A DNA stretch of 64,000 nt from Physcomitrium patens (Eukaryota > Streptophyta > Bryopsida > Funariales > Funariaceae), in assembly GCF_000002425.4 (NCBI RefSeq), contig NC_037257.1:13143232-13207231 (forward strand), written 5' to 3'. Shown here piece by piece: positions 8,810-21,769 of the stretch (position 1 is its first letter; the number at the start of each line of letters is the position of its first letter). Under the pieces are notes generated by a model. It was not told where the DNA came from. It did no database searches and saw only the letters and a list, made by a program, of their open reading frames with translations. Both the position numbers and the translations under genes were made by a program.

Positions 8810-9480
8810 GCTGAAACCAATGCAAATTGATATAATAAGTTTTAGTCCTTTCATCAAATAAAACAAAACTTAACGTCATCAAGAAGATTTTGTGCTTATA
8901 TTATAAAGAAATTATAAACATTGATCAATAATATCCAAAGAAATAACACAATCATAAAATGACGAGCATGGTTTCAAGAACATGAATCTTGAAGAAAGAA
9001 AATCCTCAATGCATTCTTGTTTCAATGAAAAGAACTGGAAAGTCAGTCAAAGGTGATATATTATTAAACTAGAATGGCTATTGCTAAAGACGAGAAGATT
9101 AGAAAGTCTTGGAATAAGACTAAAAACTAGAAAGGCATTGACAAGAGTGTAGAAGGCTTTATTCTTACCTGCATATATACTCTTAACTAGGAGCTATGTG
9201 GCAATATCCTATAGGACCTCTAAAACGTGTTGACTTTGCTAGCCACATGTCTGAACTTGTGAGGCAAGTTATCTATGTATGTGCCACATAGTGAGCTTGT
9301 TTTAGAAGCTATCAACATGTGGTTAATTAGTTGACAAAGTTCTATCCTATAAATATATCTTAAGTCAAAATCGTATTTATAAAGCTTCTAAGAAGCTTTC
9401 TTAGAAGACTTTATGAAATTAATCTATATTTACCTATTTCTACCTAATTATTTAAGTAACTATTGAAATAAATATATATA
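8810..9480 (-). repeat. LTR-like repeat C, reverse orientation
   Basis: Similar in reverse complement to 38480-38950 and 39775-40200, for example the block with CTAGTTAAGAGTATATAT, AATGCCTTTCTAG and AATAGCCATTCTAG. It stands just downstream of the terminal-ORF remnant of the minus relic starting at 9.6 kb, so it is probably that relic's 3' LTR, from an older branch of the chromovirus family. Ends are approximate. Confidence 0.6.
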
Positions 9481-9589
9481 TCCATGGTATTATCCTCCCT
9501 TCTAGGAACAAATTCCACAAGGTATAATCTTCATATGTTAAGAAAGTCCAAGATGTGGTGAATTATATTTGCCACATACTCTGATCTTT

Positions 9590-9800
9590 GCTCTCTTCAA
9601 AGATGATTGATAGGCCCTCTCAGCCATTGATAGTGTCCTATACTAAGGCAAGAAGACCATCCTATTATTTGGTCATCATTGAGGCTTTTGTAACTTCTTT
9701 CAAATAAAATATTTGAAACACCATTAGAAGTTGTTCCTACTTTATTAATATCACCAAAAAATAGTATTTTTTTTAAGTCATGATACAAAATACATTGTAT
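9590..9800 (-). pseudogene. Terminal-ORF remnant of minus relic 2
   Basis: Minus-strand translation contains SIGHYQWLRGPINHL, matching VGHYRWLQGSMNHL of the terminal ORF at 2626-2979. Upstream residues are only loosely similar. It lies between the LTR-like repeat C and the chromodomain, the expected order. Confidence 0.7.
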
Positions 9801-9977
9801 CTTGTCATCTATTCAAGAAAAGATATGTTATTTTTGAAAATCTTCATCTCAATTTTATTATCTTGAAGATTGTAACAATCTTAATGTCTCATCTAGTAAG
9901 TCAACAAATGAAAGCTCTTGAGTTGAATCTACTATTTGTTGGTTTTCCATCTTCATTGCATCACAAATATACATAAA

Positions 9978-10198
9978 CTACAAAAAAAGATAGAAAGTAG
10001 AATGTAATCTTCTTTTGGTCTTGTTTCTTTTATAGCAAAGATTTGTTATTCTTGATCTTGATTTTGATAGATTTTGTTGATGAAAAGCTTCAATTTTCTT
10101 TATTGTATTTTCAAGATCCTTTGGTGGCTCCCATGTACGTTCATTAATATCATATCCATGCCAATGAATAAGATATTCCAACCTATTTTGGCTCCGCT
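9978..10198 (-). pseudogene. Chromodomain of minus relic 2
   Basis: Minus-strand translation gives [40 protein letters not shown], the second half of a chromodomain with its aromatic-cage Trp kept (TWEPP). The first half is displaced to beyond 11660 by an inserted S element. Downstream basic residues (RNKTKRRLHSTFYL) recur in the plus-strand relic at 26.45 kb. Confidence 0.85.
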
Positions 10199-11659
10199 GT
10201 CGTGTTGTAACACGAGTATACAATGAAAATAAAAAGAAAGGGGAATTTTATTAATATTCAGTTACCTCGAATATTGGGAGCATCGACCAACTCCAGTACA
10301 AATACTGAGTGGTCAGGTTCAGTCACTCCGTTACAGTCAGCCGGGGCATACTGAAATGCTCCGTTCGATTCTAATAATGGGAGTTAGCAGGATGAGAAGG
10401 ACCAATTCACACGACGGGTTCGAGGAGCCAATTGGATCTAATTTCGATAATCCAATCCGGGTCCTCTTATCCAATATGAGACCTGAATTGGCCGGTCAAC
10501 CCAATGCAGTCTAATTACGGGAAATCCAGGTCTTACTACGGGTCTTAGCCAATTTGACGCGAGGACCAATTTGACCCAATTACAGGAACATCCAGAATAC
10601 TACGGGCATCTTTTCCAATATAGGACCTGAATTGGTCGGGCGACTCAATGTGGTCTAATTACGGGAAATCCAGGTCTTACTACGGGTCTTAGCCAATCTG
10701 ACGCGAGGACCAATTTGACCCAATTACGGGAACATCCAGGTTACTACAGGCATCTTTCCCAATATAGGACCTGAATTGGTCGGGCGACTCAATGTGGTCA
10801 CGATTACGGGATTCGATTCTGTTTCAGGCTGTCCTGTTCTCTGTTTCGTTTCAGGGAACGTTGTTTTCGGTAAATGGATTTCTTAAAGGTAAAAACGGAG
10901 GAGAAGGCCTTGATGACGTGAGCCAATTTCGGATCTAAGCTCTGACGGCGGGAGCCAATTCCGGATCTAAGATGGAAGATTGAAGAAATTCAGAGGAGAA
11001 GGTTAGGGGAATCGGGGGGGAAGCGAGTTTTTTTTTTTTTTTCAAGCTTTTGCAAGGTTACCAGTTCGGTTTTTTCATTGGAGGTTTTTTGAAGATCAAT
11101 GGAATTAGAGAGAGAGGAGCTTCATGCTTCGGGTCGGGGAAGGAAAGAGATAGAATTTGGATTTTTCTTCTTGATAAAGTTTTGGGGAAGACTGAGGCAA
11201 TCGCTGCTGAAGTCAGTGTTGTAATGGTGAATCGGGATTTTTAAATGAAGTGGATTTGAATACTCTTGACTGTTTTATAAAATCGAGTTACGTCTGTGAT
11301 TGAAGGATTAAAGGGGTGTCTATAGGATTGAGTATGCGGAGTGAATGAAATTTATTGGGTTAATCTAACAAGACAGTCAGTGGATACAAGATCGTAAGTA
11401 CAAAGGGATATTGAAGATTAACAGTTTGGGTTGTTCGGGGTTCTCTGTAACGTCTAGAGACCTATCAGCTGGGGCAAAAAAAAAAGACTTCGACAAGCAG
11501 TCGAAGAGCATCCGTATAGATTTACGGTACATTGTTGCAGTCGTTTATATTCCAGCAGTCAAAAACTGATAGACTGCTTGACTATCGGCGAATCTCCATA
11601 CTACCTTCTACAGCCAGACGTCCGGCGCGTTCTCGAGCAGGAAAGCACGTAATACGACA
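10199..11659 (+). mobile_element. S element copy 1 (solo LTR-like), inserted in a chromodomain
   Basis: 1461 bp with perfect 6-bp inverted ends TGTCGT...ACGACA and a 4-bp target duplication CCGC (10195-10198 and 11660-11663). It has no protein-coding frame and no internal retrotransposon region. The 3' end carries the family signature ACAGCCAGACGTCCGG...TTCTCGAGCAGG (about 11605-11659). It is GC-richer and cleaner than the other copies, probably the youngest. It contains 144-bp tandem repeats. Confidence 0.8.
10448..10800 (+). repeat. 144-bp tandem repeat inside S element copy 1
   Basis: GACCTGAATTGG begins at 10480, 10624 and 10768, so the period is 144 bp over about two and a half units. 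Units contain CTAATTACGGGAAATCC and CCAATTTGACCCAATTACGG. The inverted S element copy at 41441-42863 has the same motif only once. Confidence 0.85.
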
Positions 11660-13083
11660 CCGCCTTGAGTCTAAGACTTCTTCCACCTCAAACTCTTGAT
11701 TATTATTGACTTCTATAGGAAGAAGTGGCATTTGTCTTCTTTCAAAATATTTATTGTCTTATACAACTCAAGAAGGGATACATGAAATATAGAGTGGATC
11801 TTTATAGACTTTGGTAGATGTAATCGACAAGCAATAGGATTGATTTATTTATAAATTATAAAAAGATCCTAGCCTAAGATAGTCCAACTTATTACAAGGA
11901 TGAGTAGTTTTAATATTGTGACAAAGTAACCATATCTTGTCACCTATATTGAATTGTGGTTGCTCCTTATGATAAGCATGTGTATTGGTCTTTTGCCATC
12001 CTTGAGCTTCTTTTAATTGTATCTTCATTGTTGTATGTAGCTTTGACAAATGATTTACTAAATCTTTCGCCATAAGATTATCAACTTTTGAAAAGCTAAA
12101 AGTATCAAATCATAGATGATAATTATAATTGGCAAAAAAAGATATTTATTGAATAGAAGAATGTACCAAATTATTGTATGAAAACTTTGCTAATGACAAA
12201 AAAGTTATCCAATCATTTTAATGCTAGTTGATGATTCACCTCAAATACTGCTCCAAAATTTTATTCACGTGTTTCAATTGCTCATCAATTTGAGGATGAA
12301 AAGCCAAAGAAAGCTTTATATCCATCTTTAAAAACTTAAATAGGATTCTTTAAAATCTTGATATAAATTGAGTCTCCCTATCTAATATAATATCCTTTGA
12401 CAATCCATGATAGCAATAGATATTCTCAATAAAAAACTTAGCTATTTCTTCATCTAAAATAGATTTTGTATATAGTATAAAATGACACATTTTATTGAAG
12501 CAATCTACAATTATGAATATAGAGTCATATGAATCTGAGACTAGAAGTTTCATGATAAAATCTATAGAAACGGAAGACCATAGTTGTTTTGGAATTAATA
12601 ATGGTTGAAGAAGTCCATAAAGACAATGGTGAGGAATTGTGGAACTTGAACAAGTATCACATGATTTTACAAAGTCTTTGAATACCTTTCATATTTGAGG
12701 ACACCAAAAATCTCTTGATATTAGCTCCAAAGTCTTATTGTATCCAAAATATCTAGCTGTTGGAAAATCATGATAAGCTTGAAAGATATATAATTGTGCC
12801 TTGCCTTCTAGAATGTATAGGTAATCTTTAAAATATAGTAGATTGTTCTTGAACTCAAACTTTAAAGTGTCATAAGACTTAGAAGATGTATTCTTGATAT
12901 CATGAATAACAAGATCAAAAGATATACTTGATTGAATTTGCTTAATAAAAGTTGAATCAATAGTCAATGTTGATTTTATTACTCAAAGATGAAAATGCTC
13001 GAGCTTCAAGAGAATCATTTTTTGTTGATCAAAAGATGCATTTCTTTCTTTTGCTATAAGATAAGAATATTTAAGAAGGACGT
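11660..13083 (-). pseudogene. Integrase of minus relic 2
   Basis: The minus strand has the zinc-finger part at 12967-12689 (YHDFPTARYFGYNKTLELISRDFWCPQ). The core follows (YDSIFIIVDCFNKMCHFILY and YCYHGLSKDIILDRETQFISRF, 12553-12350), then the C-terminal KLHTTMKIQLKEAQGW...FNIGDKIWLL (12073-11849). Many stops and frame shifts separate these pieces. An S element follows directly at 13084. Confidence 0.88.
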
Positions 13084-14659
13084 TGTTGTGATGTTACACA
13101 TATAACAAGTGAAAGGGTGAAGAAAATATCATGTTTTGAGGATCTCACTTCAAAAATATTGTAGCAAATTATCTTAGAAAAATAGATATTAGTCAAAGGG
13201 TAGAAAAATTAAAGGTACTAATGCTGCCTATTTACAAATTATGCTTCTATTTACTTTGTAAGGCCATGAATAAGGCAAAACTAGGTAGATAAAAAAATAA
13301 AAGATATAGGCATATGTAGGAAGGAGTTAGGAATGCAAATTAGTAAAAATTACCTCAAGAAGACGAAAGTTGATACCTGAAGAGGACCAATTATGAACCT
13401 GAGTCGAAATCAGACCCCGAAGCACAAAACCATGCTTTGACGGCGACTTAAGGACTCTTTGACAGATTGGATAGTGGAATTTGATAGAAGATTGAATAGG
13501 GTTTCTATAAGTATTTATTTTGGGTGATTTGGAGTTGTTATGACTTTGTAAGAGCTTTGCAAAGTCAAGGTTTGTTTGAGATGACTTGGATTTTATGAAA
13601 TAAAATAGGGTTTATGTTTTGGGTGATTTTAAGAGTTTTGAAGCAAATCTATGGATGAAATTTTGTGAATTTATGGGTATAATTTTTTTCAATACGTGTT
13701 TTGAATTTGAACTCGATCTAACGGTTTAATTTAAGGATATCAAGGTTTAAGTGGGTCAAGGTCTCAGAAAATAGAATTTCAGGTCCAATGAGGTTTTTTA
13801 AGATTTCTTGCAATCTACTAGTTGGATTGGAGTGAAACTTATATGAGAGGATATGAGACTTGTTTTTCTATATATATGAGAATTTTGAGATCAATCGAAG
13901 GGTACTTCTGAGAGATATTGGCTCTGGAAAATTAGCATCAAGATTGGAGATGGAGGCCGATCAATACCCGAGCACATTTTTGAGGTTATCATCAATTTGG
14001 TAACTTCGATCATTATCAATTTTTTTGCACTTGTTTTTAACTTATTTTTTTTAGATGTATGCAAAATTTGAGTTAAGATCAATGGTTAATTCATTAGTTA
14101 TTGAGGTTTAAATCTATTATAAGAATTATTAGGATTTGGTTTAGGGTTTGGTTAGGATTTGGTTTGGGATTTAGGATTTGGATTAGGGCTTGATTTAGGA
14201 TTTAGGATTTGGTTAGGATTTTTTTTAGGATTTAGGATTTGATTAGGATTTGGTTTAAGATTTAGAATTTAATTAGGATTTGATTTAGGATTTAGGATTT
14301 GGATTAGGGTTTGATTTAGGGTTTAAGATTTTATTAGGATTTAAGATTTAATTAGTTTTGGCCTAAATTTTTAATAAAGTTCAATAAGATTTTAACTAGA
14401 ATTAAATTAAGATTGAGTTGAGATATATTTTAGTGATATTTTTGATCCTTCTAATATTTGTTTAAGAATTCTTTTTGTTTCTTTGAAATTACTTTGAGAT
14501 TTTTTTGAATTTGATTAAGCTTGTTTAGCATTATTATGGTCTAGTTAGAGCATTGTTAGTATTCTATTAGAATTAGGATTTTATTATTACAATTTCTATT
14601 CTTCCTTCCACAGCCAAGTGTCCGGAGCATTCTCAAGCAAAACTTCATGTATTACGACA
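13084..14659 (+). mobile_element. S element copy 2, inserted between RNase H and integrase
   Basis: 1576 bp, TGTTGTGATGTTAC at the start and ATTACGACA at the end, flanked by a 4-bp duplication ACGT (13080-13083 and 14660-14663). The 3' signature ACAGCCAAGTGTCCGG is at about 14611. It carries a long tract of degenerate GATTTAGGATTTGG units (about 14120-14350). It splits the pol of minus relic 2, antisense to it. Confidence 0.78.
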
Positions 14660-15960
14660 ACGTTTAATAGACCTTGTTATTTTTTGGATCAATAAGTGAT
14701 GTTGAAATTGAATCTGGATAAAGACATGCTTCAATGGGCTTAATGATGATTCAAAACATGTACTTACACGAAGTACTCAAGGTTCTTATGACCTGTATAT
14801 ACAATGATTGGACTTGAAGTGTCTTCTAGATAATGACGCAATTCTTGAAATGAATCCATGATTGCAAGGAGCTCTTTGTTATGAATCTCATAATTAATCT
14901 GAGTTGCTAAAAATTTCTTGGAATGGAAAGCTATTGGATAGAGTTTGTCATTTGTTTCCATTTGTGACAACAGAGCATTTACAGCAAAGTTTGACGTATA
15001 TTTCCACAAAAAGTGCTTTAAAAAAATTGACTAAAAACAAGATTGGAACAGAAATAAACTCCTTCTTTAAAACATCAAATGATACTCCTATTTCTTTATT
15101 CCACTTGAGTTTGTTTTTACAAGTCAAATGTATAAGTAGAGCTACAACTTGAAAAAAGTTTTTGATGAAGATTTAATATTAATTAGCAAAGTCTAAAAAA
15201 TATTATTTATCTCATATTATTTTTAAAATCTTCTAATTTAAATAATTTGGATCTTCTTAGAATCCATCATAAGGCCTTCATTGGAAATGATGTATCCTAA
15301 AAATTCAAATTAAGTAGTGTGGAATACATACTTTGCTAACTTGGCATATAATCTTGCATCTCTAAGTTTTGGTAACACATGAAAAACATGAAGTTCATGT
15401 TCTTCTGTGTTCTTAGAGTAGATTAGAATTTCATTAAAATAACAAACAATAAAATCATCTAGAAACTCACAAAAACATCATTTATAAGATATTAAAAAGT
15501 ATTCAATGCATTTGTGAGTCCAAAAGGTATGACATTATATTCAAAATATCCATAACTAGTTCAAAAAGTAATCTTCCATTCATTTCTTTTTTTGACACAA
15601 ACTAAGTTATATGTTCTTTATAGATCTATTTTGATATAAATCTTTGTTTGATAGAATTGGTCAAGAAGTCTTGAAATCAAAGGCAAAAGATACCTATTTT
15701 AAATAGTTATCTTATTGAGTCCTTGATAATCCATACATATCCACAGAGATCCATCTTTCTTCTTCACAAATAAGATAGGAACCTTGGATGGAAATTTAGA
15801 ATGGCATATGAAATTCATTGCCAAGTTTTCATCAATAAACTCTTTTAATGCAACCAATTCATTCTTCGATAAGCTATAGATTCGTCAGAATGATAGTTGA
15901 ACTCTTTCTTGTAAATCAATTGAATAATTATAAACCTACCATGTAGCTATTAAAACTTAT
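14660..15960 (-). pseudogene. RNase H and reverse transcriptase of minus relic 2
   Basis: The minus strand shows the RNase H block FAVNALLSQMETNDKLYPIAFHSKKFLATQINYEIHNKELLAIMDSFQELRHYLED (15009-14830) and HKNLEYFV. Farther up are RT blocks including [11 protein letters not shown] near 15750 and the lead-in near 15900. It is heavily decayed. It ends near 15960, where similarity to protease is not visible. Confidence 0.85.
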
Positions 15961-15999
15961 GTTATATGTTTCTTACTTTTAAAAGATCATATTGGAACC

Positions 16000-16760
16000 A
16001 ATCTATGACTTAAGGCTTGCATCATAAGTCTCACAATTCCTAGAAATCTTTTACTAGACCTTTAAGATAGCTAGTATATATAAAGATAAGACTAAGACCA
16101 TTGTTGGTGTTTTTAAGATCTTTCTTGTATTCATGTCTTATTGAAGACTTTCTATTGTCTATATAATTGATAATGGTTGTATTAAATGGTTGTATTATTT
16201 TAAAAACTAAAAAAAGTTATAATTTTTTTTAAAAAGAAGTTTTTTGTTTTAAATACTTTTATAGATTCTAATAGAGTGATATTATATAAATAATAAAAAA
16301 AATGATATTTAAAAAATATCTTTACTTATTATTAAAATCTTCAAAATTGATGATATTCCATCAAACATTCTTAGCATACTAATCTGTAGCTAAATATACT
16401 CATAGTTGCAAAATCTTTCAAATTCACTTTTAATATTGGTATATTTATTTTTATTTTTTTCAATTCTAAAACTTTTTAATGTAAACATTCAACTTCATTA
16501 TTAACTTCTATTGTAGGCATAATAATGATATTTTTATGATTGAGATTATTAATTTGTGAAATTTTATAGACGCAAGAGTAAGACCTTCATCATTCTTATT
16601 AATACATTTTTTTTCTTTTTAGCTTTGTTTCAAGAATCTCATCTTCTTGTCTTTGGCTATTGCCATTCTTTTTTTTTTAAATATAAATAATTTTTTATTA
16701 TTTTTTTTACCATCTCACTTCCATATATATGTTACTTATTTATTTACATTCTTTAAATTC
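16000..16760 (+). repeat. LTR-like repeat C, forward orientation
   Basis: Shares AGAGTAAGACCTTC, TTTCAAGAATCTCATCTTC and CTTTGGCTATTGCCATTC, and the downstream ACTTATTTATTTACATTCTTTAAATTC, with the copies at 38.5 and 39.8 kb. A 300-bp AT-rich stretch interrupts it. Its orientation is opposite to what a 5' LTR of the adjacent minus relic would need, so it marks a separate insertion or an inversion. Confidence 0.5.
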
Positions 16761-17544
16761 TTATTCTTGATAAATTATTAAGAATACACTAATTATATCA
16801 AAACAATGATCTTTTTTAATTAAGACTAGATCATTTTTTATTTTTATTTTTAAGACTTAAGTATATTAGAAGTTTTAGATTATTGATTTGTAAACTATTC
16901 TTCTTTTAAAAGTTTTCTTTGTTCTTGATTTTTTTTTTTTTTTTTTAATTCAAAGTGATATTAGACATCTTGCTTTTTCATTGTGTTATTATAGCAAAAC
17001 TTAATAAAATGAAAGGTGTAATAGTATTATATGCAAGAGCATATAAAAATATTAATGCTTGAATGCATTAACTCAATCTACTATCACAAAATACAACAAG
17101 ATTAATTAGAAGTGATGATATAGTGTAAATTTGAGTTTTTTTATTATTTATGCAAAATTATATTTCTTTTGTTATGATGGATAATTGTTCAAGAATTAAA
17201 GAACTAAAAATTAATTTACTTATGATTTTGCTAGTACAAGATCAAAGTTTTGAGGATTCATCAATCAAATACAATTAGTAAATAAACTTTAATCTTAAGG
17301 TTTTCCAATTCTTAGGTCTTAAGTTATATTTATTAGAACTTTGCTTTGAATATGAATTATATTATGATTTTTTTATCTTTTCTTGAATAATGTGAAATAA
17401 TATTGGATTAGCTTGAGGATTTATTTATAAATTTTTTATCTCTGTACAAATAACATGATTTCAATTTTTATTGCAACAAATAATTTTTATTTATTTTTAT
17501 TTATTTTTTTTTGTTAGAAAAATTATTTAGTATCATTATATGTT
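16760..17544. other. AT-rich spacer, no gene seen
   Basis: Low-complexity AT-rich sequence with a long T run near 16930. I see no coding similarity on either strand. Confidence 0.6.
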
Positions 17545-17950
17545 TTATAATTTTGATCCCTTGTAACTAATATCAAGTAAGAAATATCTTGCACTTAAAA
17601 AATTGTGCTGAGCTTGCAAATCATATAGTTGTATTTTATCTTTAGAATTATATAAGCATTCCTTGAAGTATAGAAAGTTGTTTCTGAATTCAAATTTAAA
17701 AGTTCTTTCAGATGTAAAATAATTATTTTTAATATTGTGAGAAAGAAGATATAACAACATACTTCATTGAAATCGCTTAAAAAAATTAGAATTTATAGTC
17801 AATGTTTATTTCATAGATTAAAAAGAAATATATTCTAGCTTCAAAAGAATGTTTTTTTATAGATAAAAAATTTTATCTCCTTCTTTTGCTACAAGATAAG
17901 AGCATTTTAAATGTGTGTTTGATAGACCTTCTTGTCATTTTATTTATTAT
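17545..17950 (-). pseudogene. Integrase zinc-finger fragment of minus relic 3
   Basis: The minus strand reads FKFEFRNNFLYFKECLYNSKDKIQLYDLQAQHNFLSARYF, matching FKVEGDLLYFEEQLYIPKGPARL...HDFPTVGHF of better copies. The rest of the integrase and the chromodomain are absent to the left, so this relic is truncated at about 17.5 kb. Confidence 0.8.
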
Positions 17951-18310
17951 ATTTTAATATTATAATATAATTATATAGTGAAAGAAATAAAAATGGATTC
18001 TATTTTAGAAGAATTTAATTAAAATATAATATTAAAACATAGATAAAAGATTAAAAAAAGTAATAAGAACAAGTAATGTTAATGTTTTCATTTTATAAAT
18101 AAGGCTTCTACTTACTTTGTATGACCAAAATTAAGGCAAAATATAGTAGATTAGAAACATAAATGATATGAAAAGCTTTAACAGGAAATTAGGAGTAGAT
18201 TGTAGCAAAAATTACCTTAAAAAACTAAAAATTAATCTTCCAAAGATAAGTGCTTGATGTATTCTTAAGTAAGACAATATATTATGCAACAATGTGAACT
18301 TAAATTCAAA
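17950..18310 (+). mobile_element. S element copy 3, internally deleted
   Basis: Contains the early S block (CTTCTACTTACTTTGTA...GGCAAAA at about 18105 and AAATTACCTTAAAAAACTAAAAATTAAT) joined directly to the 3' terminal block (AGTGCTTGATGTATTCTTAAGTAAG at about 18250). Roughly 1.2 kb of the interior is missing. It sits in nearly the same place of pol as copy 2, but on the other side of the conserved TTTGATAGACC, so it is a separate insertion. Confidence 0.6.
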
Positions 18311-20190
18311 GCTTAAGAAAGACATGCTCCAACAAGCTTAGCATAGATTTAAAGCACATATTGATATAAAATACTCAAGTTTCTTATGATATATATATAA
18401 ATAATTAGTAGACTAAAAGTACCTTCTAAATAAAAGTAGAAATTTAAAAATGAATCTATAATTATAAGAAGTTCTTTGTTGGAGATCTAAGAATTAATCT
18501 TGATTGTTAAAACAAATTTAAATAAAAAGTTGGCATGAAAAGTTTGTCATTTGCTCTCATTTGTGATAATACTACATCTATAATAAATTTGGATGCATCT
18601 TTATTTATAAAAAATGTCTTAGAAAAGTCAATGAAATACAAAATTAGTACAAATATATATATATATATATATGTATCTTTTAAGCTCCTAATGTTATTTT
18701 AACTTCTTTATTCTAGTATAGTTTGTCTTTACAAATCAAATGTGTAAGTAGAGTTGCTACTTGAAAATAATTCTTGATAAAGATCTAATAGTAATTAAAA
18801 AGTATTTATAAATATCAGACATTTTATACTATTTTTGAAATCTTTCAATTCATGATAGCTTGAACTTTTTTAGAATCTAACATTAGATAATTATTTTAAA
18901 TAATTTATTCTAAAAATTCAACTTGTGTTATGTAAAATACATTCTTTTTGATCTTAATATATAATCTTGTAATTCTAAGTTTTTATAATATACAACAAAG
19001 AAGAAGTTTATGCTCTTTTGTATTCATAGAATAAATCAAAATGTCTCCAGATGATAAATGACAAAATCATTAATAAGATATTGAAAAGTTGTTGGTCCAA
19101 AAGGCATCATATTATATTCAATATGTCCATACCTAATTTAAATATAATCTTTTACTTGTCTCTTTATTTGATGTGTACCAAATTATATACTTATTATAGA
19201 TCTATTTTTTTAATACTTCTATACTTGATATAATTCATCAAGAAGTTTCAATATCAAAGATAGAAGATACCCATTCTTCATGGTGATCTTGATGAGTCTT
19301 CTATAATCAATAAACACCTATAGTGATGCATTTTGTTTTTGTTTTTGTTTTTGTTTTTGTTTTTTTTTTTTCACAAATAAGATATGAATTCTTGTTAGAG
19401 ATTTTGAATGGCATATAAAGTTTTTGGAAAAATTATAATTTGTGTACTTCTTAAGTGCAACCAACATATTTTATAATAAGCTATAGATTGGTCTAAATGG
19501 TGGTTGAATTTCTTCTTGATGATCAATTAAGCAATTATAAAGATAATTTTTTAAAATAACATTTATATTCTTCTTTTAAAAAACATCTTTATTACCTTGA
19601 TATAAACTCAAAATATTGCTTAAAATCTTTCTTTCATTAAAAATTGATGTGAGATAAATAAAAAATAAAAAATAATCATGTTCTTGCAATATGCATGGAA
19701 GTTCTTAAATCTATCCATAAGAATTTGGTTGTATTAGATTTATGACTTTGTACCTCAATAATAAAAGCCTAGATTATGCTATTAAAAATATTAAGATTAC
19801 ATAAAATCTACTCTTATTAAGAATTATACTTCTTTATCCACAATAAATCTAAAATAACTTGATTAGAAGGAGATATAATAAAATTATATATTACTAAGTT
19901 ATTTTGACTTTTAGTTGCTACATCTAAAAGAATAATTTTATTGATAATATTTCATGAAGAAAATAAATGACCATCTATGATTTTTACATACATGAGCTTA
20001 GTTTTCTTGAGTAATAGTTTTTTCTATTTTTTAACAAAGTCTTTGTCTTTAAAATAAATTGACGCTCCTAAATCTAAAAAAAATAAAGGCTTTATAATTT
20101 TTTGGTTCTAAAAAAACATCTATTATAAAGAAAATTGAAGAATCTGAGTAAAATTTAAGATCTTTATTATGTATTGCATAATATTCTATC
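18300..20190 (-). pseudogene. RNase H, reverse transcriptase and protease of minus relic 3
   Basis: Follows minus relic 2 block by block at the nucleotide level: RNase H (about 18300-18700), RT (about 18700-19560) and protease (about 19700-20180, around GACGCTCCTAAATC for the D-S-G region). No long frame remains. It includes a (TTTTTG)n stretch at 19331-19362 and a TA microsatellite at 18653-18672. Confidence 0.75.
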
Positions 20191-20197
20191 TAAGTAA

Positions 20198-21769
20198 TGT
20201 TATGTTATAACATGGCTAATAGGTAAAAGAGAGGAAAAAAATATATAAATAAAAAACAAAAAAATATATATATATATATATTATTGAAGATTTTATTTCA
20301 TAATATAATAAAAAAATATTTTAAAAAATAAAAATAACAATCAAAAAGGTAATAAAATTAATAAGTGCTAATACTTATTTTTATAAAATAGGCTTTTACT
20401 TACTTTGTAAGACCATAAAATATACAAAACAAAATATAATAGCAAAATTAATATCATGGAAATCTTAAGAGAGAAGTAAATAGTAGCTTCTAACAAAAAT
20501 TATCTTCAATAATTAGATTTTGATATCCAAAGAAGATTTATAATAAACTTGGATTTAAATCAGATTCCAAGACACAAAATTGCATTCTTATGGCAAATTT
20601 GAGGTCTTTTGTTGATTATAGAATAAGGTTCAAGATCAAACTAAAGAGAGGCTTATTGGGCGTTTTTTTTGAATAGTTTAAGTATGTGATGACATATTAA
20701 GATCTTTGTAAAGTCATGGTTGTTTTGGAGGTGATTCTAATTTATGTGAAATCAATAAGATTTATATTTTGGAGCATTTTATAAATTTTTTAATAAATCT
20801 AGAAATAAAATTTATAAATTTACAATTACAATTGTATTGAATATATTTGTAAGTTTATGGTTGATTGATTGATTAACTAAAAGATTATTGAAATTCAAGT
20901 GAACTAGGATCTTAGCATTTGAGATTTAAAAGGTCATTGAGATGTTTTAAGATTTGCATCAATACATTGATTGGATTAAAATAAAAATTATCATACTTTT
21001 AAAAAACTTGATTTTCAAAAACTATGAAAATTTTAAAAACAAAAATATTTGCATTAAAAGATCAGCATTTAGGTTGGAAAAAGAGGCCTACTGATACATA
21101 AATAGATTATGAGGTCTTTTTCTTAATTTGATAATTTTAATCGTCCTTAATTTTTTTATTTAATTTTTTTTAATTAAAAAATAAAAATTATTTAAAATTT
21201 GAATCAAGATCAATAGTAAAATAATTTATTATCTAGGCTTTGAATCTTTTATTGGATATGATTAAGATTTTTTTAGTATTATTTAAGATTTGATTGAAAT
21301 TTTATTTTGATTTAATTAGAATTTAGTTAATATTTAGAATTTTATTAGAATTTCATTAGAATTTGATTAAGGTTGCTTTAGGATTTTATTAGAGTTTGGT
21401 TAGAATTTAGGATTTAGGATTTAAAGTTAAGAATTATACTAGGATTATATTATGGTTTTATTATGATTTTATTATAATTAAATTATGATTTAATTAGTAT
21501 TTGATTAATATTTAATTAAAATATATTCAAATTTTTTAAAATTTTATTTAAAATTGAATACAATGTAATAAGTTATATCTAGGATTTCTTTAATATTGAT
21601 TAGATATATTTGAAATAATTAAAAGCTTATTTAGATTGTTTGAAGTTGCTAAAAGGTTTATGAAAACCTTAAGGATTTTTTTGGATTGTAATTCAAATTT
21701 CAAGGTAAGTTCAAATCCTACCACAACTAGATGTCCAGTGCATTCTTAAGTTAGTTTTTATATAATACA
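20198..21769 (+). mobile_element. S element copy 4, between protease and gag of minus relic 3
   Basis: 1572 bp from TGTTATGTTATAAC to TATAATACA, with flanks GTAA and ATAA fitting a 4-bp duplication that has since changed once. The 3' signature is degenerate (ACAACTAGATGTCCAGTGCATTC at about 21723). The TTTAGG-like tract lies at about 21240-21520. Confidence 0.72.

Noticed and set aside
11050..11244. Plus-strand 64-residue ORF
   Set aside because: It lies inside S element copy 1; no other copy keeps it and it has no motif.
14120..14350. True interstitial telomere array
   Set aside because: The TTTAGG-like units are irregular in length and recur only within S elements, so they belong to that family.
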